A stretch of 38,001 nt of DNA from an uncultured bacterium (lineage in GTDB: Bacteria; Chloroflexota; Anaerolineae; J036; Brachytrichaceae), in the NCBI GenBank assembly GCA_903873965.1, contig CAIQQO010000484.1, positions 1 through 38,001 of the forward strand, written 5' to 3'. This document shows, piece after piece, positions 30,706-38,001 of this stretch. Both the position numbers and the translations under genes were made by a program. The notes beneath the pieces were generated by a model. The model did not search any database. It was not told where the DNA came from and saw only the letters and a program-made list of their open reading frames with translations. How positions within the stretch are numbered: the first letter of the stretch is position 1; each line of letters opens with the position of its first letter.

Positions 30706-33573
30706 ATGACCAAGATACATCGAACGATCTCTTCTCACTTTTCAAGCTTGAACACGGCGCAGAAGAACGCTGTGAGTAACATTGACGGCCCGCTACTGAT
30801 CATCGCCGGCCCAGGTTCTGGCAAAACACTCGTTCTTGTTGCGCGCACATTGAACATCCTGCAGCAAAAGGCCGCGGAACCGCATGAGATCGTTCTGTGT
30901 ACCTTTACCGAGAAGGCGGCGTTCGAGTTGCGCGACCGCGTTGCGCAAGGCGCTCACGCGATTGGCTATACCGGCGACTTGTCGCGGTTGCACGTTGGGA
31001 CAATTCACGGCTTGTGCCACCAGTATCTCAACCAATACAGACACCACACGTCACTTGGCCATGGTTTCGAAGTGCTGGATGAATTGACGCAATCATTGTT
31101 TCTATACGAGAACTTCGAAACCATTATCGGTGAACTGGCATCCAATGGTTTGTATCTCGGCAAGTGGAAAACCAAATGGACCACTATTGATGGAGTCAAG
31201 TCGTTCTTTGACAAGATCACGGAGGAACTGGTTGACCCGCAAAAACTGGTCAAAAAGGGTGATCCTCTGGTGGCGGCCATCGGCGCGGCGTATATCCGTT
31301 ATGAGGAATGCCTGCAGGAGAAAAACATCCTGGACTTCGCGCATCTTCAGAAACAGTTTGTGCGACTGTTTGAAGAGAACGACATTGCGAAAAAGATACA
31401 GGCTGAAGCGCGCTATGTCATGGTGGATGAGTATCAGGACACCAACTATATCCAGGAACAGTTGTTGATGCAGCTGGCGTTGCCACAAAATAACCTGTGC
31501 GTGGTGGGTGATGACGATCAGAGCTTGTATCGGTTCCGAGGCGCTACCGTGCGCAACATCCTTGAGTTTGGCGTGCATTTCCCCAAATGCTCACAGGTCA
31601 AGTTGACTGTGAACTACCGTTCGCACCAGGATATCGTCGCGGCGTATGACAAATATATGGCGGCCTTCGACTGGTCCAATCCAGATGGCGAGGTGCCGTT
31701 TCGCCACGATAAGACGATCGAGCCCAACCCGGATGGCGATCATACCGATTACCCCGCTGTCCTGTCGATCTGGGGTGCCAGTGAGGCCGACGAGGCTGAT
31801 CGGCTGGCAGATATGGTGGCTTTTCTGAAGAAGAACAAGGTGATCGAGGATTACAACCAGGTGGCCGTACTCCTGCGCAGTGTGCGCGGTGAAAGATCAA
31901 CACTCTATATTGAGGCGTTGGAGCGTCATGGCATCCCGGCATTTGCGCCGCGCGCACGGGCGTATTTTGAGAGTGAACCTGTGCGCTGGATGGTGGCGTG
32001 TTTTGCGATCCTACTGGGCTGGTATGGGGATCAACGCGGCGAATTAAAAGGCCCGGCGCTAGTCGAACTGGGTGAATACGTGGAGGAGTGCATCAAGCTG
32101 CTGGCGCGCGCCGGCGCGGTGCGCAGTCATCCACTGGCTAAACTGCTGCAACGCCGCGTCGCCGAGATCGAAGCGCTGACGGAGGGGCAAACACTGAACC
32201 GCCATCTGGGCGATTACCTGTACGAGTTTCTGTCGTTTGAGCCATTTGCGCCTGCGCTGGACAATGAAAACAACGCCCGCAACCTCGCCATCTTCAGCCA
32301 GTTGCTGGCGGTTTTTCAGCATTACTATCACTACAGCGTCATCACGCACAAGAACCGCGGGTTTATTCGCCTGCACCTGTTCAACAGTTTCCTGCGCTTC
32401 CTGCACGAAGGCGGCATTAACGAGTATGAAGACCCCGACCAGCCATTCCCATCGGGCTACGTGCAATTGATGACCATTCATCAGAGTAAAGGGCTGGAAT
32501 TTCCGGTTGTGATCGTCGGGTCGTTGTCGGCCAACATCAATTCGGGGCACCAGGTCGATGAACTGCTCGGCCCGTTTTATCAACGCGCTTTGCTCGAACC
32601 GTTGAAACGCATCACGCCTTTTGACCGCATGCGGTTGCACTACGTGGCGTTCTCGCGTGCGGAGCGCCTGCTGGTGTTGACGACAACCGAGGATCCCAAA
32701 GGCCACTTTGATCCCATCTGGCAAGGATTGCCACAATGGCCGCACGTAAAGAAATCGCTTCTGGCTGCGCAACGGTTCACGGCCAAACAGCGCATGCCGG
32801 TGAAGAAGACCTTCTCCTTTACCAGCCACGTGAAGGTGTACGAGACTTGCCCGCGCCAATATCAGTTCTTCCGCGACTACGCGTTCACGCCGGCACGTTC
32901 AGCCGAAATGTTCTTTGGCGCACTGGTGCATCAGACGATTGAAGATGTGCATCGCTGGGTGCTGGACGGTCAAGCGCTCAAATTGGTTAAAAATGCCATC
33001 CCGGGCCTGTTCGACACCAACTTTCGCGGATTGATCAACGCCGGATACCGACCAATCAACGATGCCCAGCGTGACAACGCCTTGCAGCAGGTGAATAACT
33101 ACTACGCCCAGAACCAGGATCGCATGCGCCAGGTGATCGAAACGGAAGTGGACGTGTCCTATGAGAAAGAGTCCTACATCCTGACCGGCAAGGTGGACCT
33201 ATTGCTGGGCAAGGACGACAAGCTGGAATTGCTCGATTTCAAGTCGCAGCCACGCCCTGCCGTGGACGTCGCCCGCCTGGATCACTACTACCAGCAGTTG
33301 CTGGTCTATGCGCACATCCTGGAACACCGCTATCACAAGTACCCGGAACGGCTGGGGCTGTATTGGACGGGCGAAGCGAAGCGTGACGACGCACTGATGG
33401 TCTTCCCCTATAAACCAGAACGCGTGACCGCAGCAGGTGAGTATTTTGACTCCGTCGTCGCACACATACAGGCGCGGGACTTCGCGGTAAAGCAATTGCC
33501 TGAGAAGAAGGTGTGTGCGGAGTGCGATATTCGGTCGTATTGCAACAAACAGGGAACCATTAAGCTGGCGTAA
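30706..33573 (+). CDS. UvrD/Rep-type DNA helicase fused to a Cas4/AddB-like Fe-S nuclease domain
   Basis: A 955-residue superfamily 1 helicase-nuclease. Helicase motifs: Q motif LNTAQKNAV, Walker A IAGPGSGKT (34-41), CTFTEKAAFEL, Walker B MVDEYQDTN (about 238-246), VVGDDDQSLYRFRGA (about 265-279), VNYRS, LMTIHQSKGLEFPVVIV (about 587-603), and YVAFSRAERLL (about 645). The C-terminal third is a PD-(D/E)XK nuclease of the RecB/AddB/Cas4 type: VYETCPRQYQF (about 709-719), GALVHQTIEDVH, TGKVDLLLG and LELLDFKSQ (about 840), and KKVCAECDIRSYC (about 933-945), giving the four Cys of a 4Fe-4S cluster. GGGGGA lies before the ATG. It unwinds and degrades DNA; repair or defence is likely. Base composition is like the rest of the chromosome. 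Confidence 0.9.
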   Translation: MTKIHRTISSHFSSLNTAQKNAVSNIDGPLLIIAGPGSGKTLVLVARTLNILQQKAAEPHEIVLCTFTEKAAFELRDRVAQGAHAIGYTGDLSRLHVGTIHGLCHQYLNQYRHHTSLGHGFEVLDELTQSLFLYENFETIIGELASNGLYLGKWKTKWTTIDGVKSFFDKITEELVDPQKLVKKGDPLVAAIGAAYIRYEECLQEKNILDFAHLQKQFVRLFEENDIAKKIQAEARYVMVDEYQDTNYIQEQLLMQLALPQNNLCVVGDDDQSLYRFRGATVRNILEFGVHFPKCSQVKLTVNYRSHQDIVAAYDKYMAAFDWSNPDGEVPFRHDKTIEPNPDGDHTDYPAVLSIWGASEADEADRLADMVAFLKKNKVIEDYNQVAVLLRSVRGERSTLYIEALERHGIPAFAPRARAYFESEPVRWMVACFAILLGWYGDQRGELKGPALVELGEYVEECIKLLARAGAVRSHPLAKLLQRRVAEIEALTEGQTLNRHLGDYLYEFLSFEPFAPALDNENNARNLAIFSQLLAVFQHYYHYSVITHKNRGFIRLHLFNSFLRFLHEGGINEYEDPDQPFPSGYVQLMTIHQSKGLEFPVVIVGSLSANINSGHQVDELLGPFYQRALLEPLKRITPFDRMRLHYVAFSRAERLLVLTTTEDPKGHFDPIWQGLPQWPHVKKSLLAAQRFTAKQRMPVKKTFSFTSHVKVYETCPRQYQFFRDYAFTPARSAEMFFGALVHQTIEDVHRWVLDGQALKLVKNAIPGLFDTNFRGLINAGYRPINDAQRDNALQQVNNYYAQNQDRMRQVIETEVDVSYEKESYILTGKVDLLLGKDDKLELLDFKSQPRPAVDVARLDHYYQQLLVYAHILEHRYHKYPERLGLYWTGEAKRDDALMVFPYKPERVTAAGEYFDSVVAHIQARDFAVKQLPEKKVCAECDIRSYCNKQGTIKLA

Positions 33574-33623
33574 TCAGACTAAAAAGACACGGTACTCACT
33601 AAGATATTAGAAGCTGGGGCAAG

Positions 33624-36600
33624 ATGCCAAGTAACTACAAAGCAATCGCAGATCGGAATATTGAACGTTATGGGACAGGGATCGATACTTATGGTCCGGT
33701 GTTGCTCTCTAATAGGTATGGTGATAGCACACACTTTATCTACGAACTGCTTCAAAATGCTGAGGATGCACTTAAGTGGCGCATTGAAGACGGAAGAGGA
33801 AGTGCGAACGTCCCGGGAAAGGTTACTTTTGATCTTTACAAAGATCGATTGGAGGTCAGACACTTCGGCGCCACCTTTAGCGAAATGGATGTTAAGGGAA
33901 TATGTGGTCTGGTGGAGAGTACCAAACCAGAAAATGGCGGTTCGTCCATTGGCAAATTCGGCATTGGATTTAAATCTGTTTATGCCTTCACAAAGCATCC
34001 AGAGATACACTCTGGCGATGATCATTTTCTAATCGACTCATACGTGCGTCCAAGAGCAGTTGCCGCACGTTACACGGATAGTGAGGAGACACTGTTTTAT
34101 CTGCCCTTCGATCACCAGGATGTGTCTCCTGACACTGCATTCAGGAAAACTTCTGAGCGTCTTGACAAACTCGATCAACGAAATCTGCTTTTCCTAAACC
34201 ACATAGACCAGATTGAGTGGAAAGTCGAGGGTGGTTCTTCAGGGAATAACATCCGTGAGGTAAAGAGGTTAAATGAGCGATGTAGACGTGTGACTTTGGT
34301 CGGTCAATCTGGCAGCGTTTTACTAGATGAAGAATGGCTTGTTTTTGAACGACTGGTTCTAACAGGAGAAAACAGAAACAGCAAGGTTGAAATAGCCTTT
34401 CAATTAACAAAAGACGCTGACACGGGTAACGATGTAATCAACCCATTGGTTGACACTAAATTGGTCGTGTTTTTTGCTACTGAGAAATCGACCAACCTAG
34501 GGTTCTTATTGCAAGGCCCATTTCACACAACACCAAGCCGGGATAACATCCCGGAAGATGATGACTGGAACAGGTATTTGATCACTGAAACGCAGGCTCT
34601 AGTCATCAGTGCACTCCAAGATCTGCGTGATATGCACTTGCTCAACGCAAACGCGCTTGAAGCCTTGCCGCTTGATGAAAGCCGGTTCTCAAAACAAAGT
34701 ATATTCCGCCCGATATTTGATACCGTTAAAGATGAATTGAAACAGAGAGAATTCTTACCACGCTATGGTGGTGGTTACATTTCTGGCAAATCCGCTGTTC
34801 TCGCACGAAGTTCGGAACTACGTGAGTTACTAAATACGGAGCAACTTCAGCTTTTATATAACCGCACAGAACCTTTATACTGGATCACGGATGATATCTC
34901 TGTAGATAGAACGCCTCAGATTCGGGATTACATTGTATCTAAGCTGGGTGTTGATGAGATGACTCCGGCATCACTTGCAACGAAACTTAACGAAGCGTTT
35001 TTCGTCCAGCAATCGGACACATGGATGATAAGGTTCTATCAGTTTCTGGCAGGACAGAAGGCATTATGGGGAACCGGTAGTAGACCCGTACTTAAATATA
35101 AACCTATTATTCGCTTGAGTAACGGCCGTCATGTCCAGCCGTTTGGCGCCAACAATGACAAGATAGAGGTCTATTTACCCTCAACCCCACCCGTAGATTT
35201 TCCATCGGTGAAGAACACCTTATGCGAAGATGAAGCTGCTCTTGGTTTCTTAAAATTACTTGGGGTAAAGCAACCAGATGTTGTGGATAACGTCATTACG
35301 CACGTCCTGCCTCGTTATTCAAAGGATAGAACCCTAGATTCGACAGTCGAGCAGTATGAAGCCGATCTCGTGAAAATAGTTCGGGCATATCAAACTGATT
35401 CTCGCTCACAGCATAATGACCTTGTAAAGTGCTTACGTGACAGTTTTTTTGTTCGTTGCATAAATGAAGAAGGGAAAATCTCGTACCAAAAGCCAATTCA
35501 TACGTACTTTCATGACGCACAACTCGAAGCATTCTTTGCCGGATATTCTGATGCATGGTATATCGACGTAAACATCCCATTGCTTATGGATGAGAAGGTA
35601 AAAGAGATGCTTATAGAGTGCTGCGCAAATGTCTGTCTTCGGTTAAATGCATATGAGCCGGATGTATCTGTTGAAAAGAAGACAGTGTGGCGTCAAAATT
35701 ACAAAGATCCTAGGTGCTCACACGACGAGATACGTGATTTGAAGATCGTTGGATTTGATAGATTTATTGACAATTTGCTTTCTTCCACTGATGTGGAGGC
35801 ACGGATCAAGTCCGGAATATTATGCTGGACGCTGCTGAAGAATGCGCTTGCGTTGCGTTCTAGTACTGAACGAGACGTGATAATGCAAGGTACATATATA
35901 TGGTATTACTACAGTAATAAAACTGTACACCATTTTGATGCGTGCTTTGTAGAAAAGCTAAAAAACTCAGAGTGGTTAACTCTTCCTGATGGTCAATACC
36001 GTAAACCGTCAGATATTTGTTTTTCTCAACTGCCAGATGGTTTTACCCCAGATGATTATCTGCAACAGAGACTCGGTTTCCGACCTGAGACTGTCATACT
36101 CCTAGCTCGTGAAGCCGGTATAGATCCTGAAATACTTGATTTAATCAAGCAAAACAAGATCGACGTCAACCAACTCCGTGAGATGCTTGGGAAGCTGAAT
36201 CCCGTTACGCCCACCGAGAAATCAACAGATACTGGCGTCAAACCAACACCTGACCAGAATGCAGAAACTAATGAAACCAAACAGACGGTAGCTTCTGACA
36301 GTAATAAGGAATCTTCCGAACATTCGGAAGGTAGCAACCGTGCTGGCAAAGGTAGTAGTTCACAAAGCAATCATGATTACCACGAAGAAGATACACAAGC
36401 ACCGGGTAATCGTCATACCGCTGAACACGAAAAGTCTTCAAATGAAGGCTCCAGTGCCAACGTTACGCCAACAAAAAATACAGCATCAACTGAGCCACGG
36501 TCACGCATGGTGTCATATCTCGAATCCACAAGTGAATCTTTTGACGCATCCATGGACAGCGGTGGAATGTCGCATGAAGAACGCCTGAGGATTGGCGATG

Positions 36601-37040
36601 CAGGTATTCACGTCGCCTTATGGTATGAGAAAAAGAATGATCGAATACCCAAATACCTTGGTCAAAGACATGAGGGATATGACATCGATTCCTTCGAGGT
36701 CGAGTCTGCGAATATTGTTCTGGATCGTCTATCAACTGGCAAACTTGTCCGTCACATCGAGGTAAAAGGAAAGAAAGAGGGTTGGGATGGATGGGGTGTT
36801 GGAATGACACCGGCAGAATTTAGAGCGGCTTACAAGACTGGCGAATCAGGGGTTGATTATTATCTATATGTTGTTGAGTATGCACTTGATCCGAGCCGTC
36901 GCAAACTATATGTAATTCATAATCCACCAGCCAACGTGACTAGTTTCAGGTTCGATGAAGCCTGGAAAAAAACTGCTGATGCACCAATCGATGTTGCAAT
37001 TGATCTCCCCACTGAACCGCCAATAGCTAATGAGGACTAA
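33624..37040 (+). CDS. Sacsin-like GHKL ATPase with C-terminal DUF3883 domain (defence-island type)
   Basis: A 1138-residue protein. The N-terminus is a GHKL ATPase of the sacsin type: FIYELLQNAEDALKW (N box, about residues 37-51), DRLEVRHFGATFSEMDV, and SIGKFGIGFKSVYAFTK (glycine lid). A long middle region has no family I recognise. Residues about 855-970 form a hydrophilic Ser/Thr/Asn/Glu-rich linker. The last 150 residues are DUF3883: RHEGYDIDSFEVES and RHIEVKGKKEGW carry the Asp and Glu-x-Lys of a PD-(D/E)XK-like fold. This ATPase-nuclease layout is typical of phage-defence loci next to methyltransferases and helicases. The gene is visibly richer in A and T than its left neighbours, a sign of transfer. 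The next ATG follows after three bases, with its ribosome site inside this gene. Confidence 0.85.
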   Translation: MPSNYKAIADRNIERYGTGIDTYGPVLLSNRYGDSTHFIYELLQNAEDALKWRIEDGRGSANVPGKVTFDLYKDRLEVRHFGATFSEMDVKGICGLVESTKPENGGSSIGKFGIGFKSVYAFTKHPEIHSGDDHFLIDSYVRPRAVAARYTDSEETLFYLPFDHQDVSPDTAFRKTSERLDKLDQRNLLFLNHIDQIEWKVEGGSSGNNIREVKRLNERCRRVTLVGQSGSVLLDEEWLVFERLVLTGENRNSKVEIAFQLTKDADTGNDVINPLVDTKLVVFFATEKSTNLGFLLQGPFHTTPSRDNIPEDDDWNRYLITETQALVISALQDLRDMHLLNANALEALPLDESRFSKQSIFRPIFDTVKDELKQREFLPRYGGGYISGKSAVLARSSELRELLNTEQLQLLYNRTEPLYWITDDISVDRTPQIRDYIVSKLGVDEMTPASLATKLNEAFFVQQSDTWMIRFYQFLAGQKALWGTGSRPVLKYKPIIRLSNGRHVQPFGANNDKIEVYLPSTPPVDFPSVKNTLCEDEAALGFLKLLGVKQPDVVDNVITHVLPRYSKDRTLDSTVEQYEADLVKIVRAYQTDSRSQHNDLVKCLRDSFFVRCINEEGKISYQKPIHTYFHDAQLEAFFAGYSDAWYIDVNIPLLMDEKVKEMLIECCANVCLRLNAYEPDVSVEKKTVWRQNYKDPRCSHDEIRDLKIVGFDRFIDNLLSSTDVEARIKSGILCWTLLKNALALRSSTERDVIMQGTYIWYYYSNKTVHHFDACFVEKLKNSEWLTLPDGQYRKPSDICFSQLPDGFTPDDYLQQRLGFRPETVILLAREAGIDPEILDLIKQNKIDVNQLREMLGKLNPVTPTEKSTDTGVKPTPDQNAETNETKQTVASDSNKESSEHSEGSNRAGKGSSSQSNHDYHEEDTQAPGNRHTAEHEKSSNEGSSANVTPTKNTASTEPRSRMVSYLESTSESFDASMDSGGMSHEERLRIGDAGIHVALWYEKKNDRIPKYLGQRHEGYDIDSFEVESANIVLDRLSTGKLVRHIEVKGKKEGWDGWGVGMTPAEFRAAYKTGESGVDYYLYVVEYALDPSRRKLYVIHNPPANVTSFRFDEAWKKTADAPIDVAIDLPTEPPIANED

Positions 37041-37043
37041 CCC

Positions 37044-37904
37044 ATGCCCAAAGTAAACATCACCCGCACCGAACTGGTCTGGCCAGGCAAGTATGACGAC
37101 GACGGCAACCTCGTCCAACCGCGTCGGGTGAACCTGCCCTTCCAGGTCATCGAGCGCGTGAACGAGACACGCGCTACTCGCGCTCAACGCGAGAAAGAAC
37201 GCGCTGGGCATGTCGGGAACCTGTTTGACTATTGGAATGCTGACGAAAAACAGAAGGCGGATGGCGGTAGTGGCTGGCGGAATAAGCTGATTTGGGGCGA
37301 CAACCTGTATATGATGGGATCGCTACTTGAAAAATATGCTGGAAAGATCGATCTAATCTACATCGATCCTCCTTTTGCCACCGGAGCTGATTTCTCGTTT
37401 GATGCAAAGATCGGCAACGAGGAAATTGTTAAGGAGCACTCATCAATTGAGGAGAAAGCGTATCGAGATACTTGGGGACGCGGAATTGACTCGTATCTTG
37501 CTATGATGTATGACCGGTTAAGAATAATGCGGGATCTGTTGAGTGATAGTGGAAGCATCTACGTACATTTGGGTTGGCAGGTATCAGCATCTATAAAAGC
37601 TATTCTTGATGAAGTGTTTGGTCCAGACCAACTATTGAACGAGATAATCTGGAAGCGTCAAACCGCTAAAGGCGGGTCATTTGATTCACTGGCACAATAT
37701 GGTCGAATTCATGAAACGATTTATTTTTACAGTAAGACACCCGACTACATATGGAATCTGCAATACACACCATATAGCACAGACCACATTGAGAAGTCTT
37801 ATAGGCATACTGATGAGTCATCTGATAGACGCTTTTCCTTGCGCGACCTAACTGCGGCTGGTACTAGTGGGTCATCTGGCTTCGGCGTAGCGATTGCTCA
37901 GTGA
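37044..37904 (+). CDS. Mod-type DNA (adenine/cytosine-N4) methyltransferase, C-terminally truncated by an insertion sequence
   Basis: Remaining 286 codons of a site-specific methyltransferase of the type III Mod-like (beta) class. [20 protein letters not shown] (about 81-100) and [19 protein letters not shown], with the DPPF catalytic motif at 108-111, are followed by [40 protein letters not shown] and the [21 protein letters not shown] segment typical of Mod proteins. True homology stops at about codon 274 (near 37865); the last dozen codons come from foreign DNA. The target-recognition part and the S-adenosylmethionine-binding FxGxG motif that follow in this class are missing, so the enzyme should be inactive. 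GAGGA lies eight bases upstream. It is co-transcribed with the sacsin-like ATPase. The first 200 bases are GC-richer than the rest. Confidence 0.85.
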   Translation: MPKVNITRTELVWPGKYDDDGNLVQPRRVNLPFQVIERVNETRATRAQREKERAGHVGNLFDYWNADEKQKADGGSGWRNKLIWGDNLYMMGSLLEKYAGKIDLIYIDPPFATGADFSFDAKIGNEEIVKEHSSIEEKAYRDTWGRGIDSYLAMMYDRLRIMRDLLSDSGSIYVHLGWQVSASIKAILDEVFGPDQLLNEIIWKRQTAKGGSFDSLAQYGRIHETIYFYSKTPDYIWNLQYTPYSTDHIEKSYRHTDESSDRRFSLRDLTAAGTSGSSGFGVAIAQ

Positions 37905-38001
37905 CGGCGCCGGAGCCGCCCAAGCGATGTTCATGGCGTCGGACACGAGCACGATCGCGACGTGCCTTGCGCTTACCACCCCACACGAATGGCGTCGGGC
38001 A
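37864..38001 (-). CDS. C-terminal end of a transposase (probable IS630 type), partial
   Basis: Read by hand on the minus strand from the right edge, the frame runs 45 codons to a TAG at 37866-37864. It starts [20 protein letters not shown], then [15 protein letters not shown]. The strongly basic [17 protein letters not shown] pattern followed by LGGSGA resembles the C-termini of IS630-like transposases as I remember them; I cannot confirm this by search. The stop codon lies almost at the junction with the methyltransferase gene, as is usual for compact insertion sequences. The rest of the element lies beyond the window. Confidence 0.55.
   Translation of the reverse strand, partial: CPTPFVWGGKRKARRDRARVRRHEHRLGGSGAVTEQSLRRSQMTH
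37865..38001. mobile_element. Insertion-sequence end inserted in the methyltransferase gene (partial)
   Basis: At about 37865 the Mod-type coding similarity ends and the sequence changes from AT-rich to strongly GC-rich. A TA dinucleotide (37865-37866) lies at the junction, which fits the TA target duplication of IS630/Tc1-type elements. The terminal bases would then be GTGGGTCATCTGGCTTCGGC. The other end, the inverted repeat and the remainder of the methyltransferase are outside the window, so the exact boundary is uncertain by a few bases. Confidence 0.55.

Noticed and set aside
36180-36540. Ser/Thr/Asn/Glu-rich stretch in the sacsin-like gene considered as a frameshift or repeat region
   Set aside because: The frame continues without a stop into a good DUF3883 domain, so it is a flexible linker.
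1-38001. CRISPR array, tRNA or rRNA genes
   Set aside because: No regularly spaced repeats, cloverleaf ends or conserved rRNA segments were seen on either strand; a tRNA scan was not possible here.

Overview
The window reads like a chromosomal segment of a bacterium with mid-to-high GC content, most probably a Chloroflexota (Anaerolineae-like) organism. This is an inference from gene content: a MalT/BTAD-type giant regulator, an NHLP/Os1348-like small protein, a phytol/dolichol-kinase-like membrane enzyme, a DUF6259-type glycosidase, and several genes whose -10 box lies so close to the ATG that the mRNA should be leaderless. No rRNA, tRNA or CRISPR array was seen.

Layout. 1-1921 (minus): end of a sugar ABC uptake operon, with a lipoprotein solute-binding protein and then a MalF-type permease, separated by a strong intercistronic hairpin. 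2372-5266 (plus): a ParB-fold protein, a metallo-beta-lactamase-fold protein that has lost its metal motif, a TPR lipoprotein and a small alpha/beta protein. 5275-6939 (minus): an XRE regulator and a YgeY-like M20 hydrolase. Divergent from these, 6991-14669 (plus) is a nucleobase/nucleoside-type metabolic run: PyrK-like reductase, dihydroorotase-like hydrolase, a membrane protein, a PfkB (pseudouridine-kinase-like) kinase, a CTP-type polyprenol/phytol kinase, an MTA/SAH-deaminase or SsnA-like amidohydrolase, and a dihydropyrimidinase. The three amidohydrolases, the YgeY-like enzyme and the PyrK-like flavoprotein suggest degradation or salvage of purine/pyrimidine-type compounds.

14670-19687 (minus) is the most unusual native block: a 1135-residue STAND/TPR/BTAD regulator, a 63-residue secreted Gly-rich peptide with a C-x2-C motif, a 128-residue protein with an NHLP/Os1348-like N-terminus, and a winged-helix regulator with a degenerate receiver domain. 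I propose it as a candidate, undescribed peptide-linked regulatory system. trxB follows on the plus strand, then a convergent block of nested hairpins, then two minus-strand glycosidases (GH42 beta-galactosidase and a DUF6259/GH36-like enzyme) that match the sugar-uptake theme. A SprT-like zinc protease with a duplicated N-terminal module is divergent from them.

26759-29877 holds a YdeP/FdhF-type molybdopterin oxidoreductase translationally coupled to its maturation factor fdhD. From 29957 to the right edge comes an accessory/defence-like island: radC, a UvrD-type helicase fused to a Cas4/AddB-like Fe-S nuclease domain, a visibly AT-richer sacsin-type ATPase with a C-terminal DUF3883 domain, and a Mod-type DNA methyltransferase. 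The methyltransferase is cut off in mid-gene by the end of an insertion sequence (probable IS630-type, TA target) carrying the last 45 codons of a transposase on the minus strand, so the defence locus appears inactivated or at least its methylase does.
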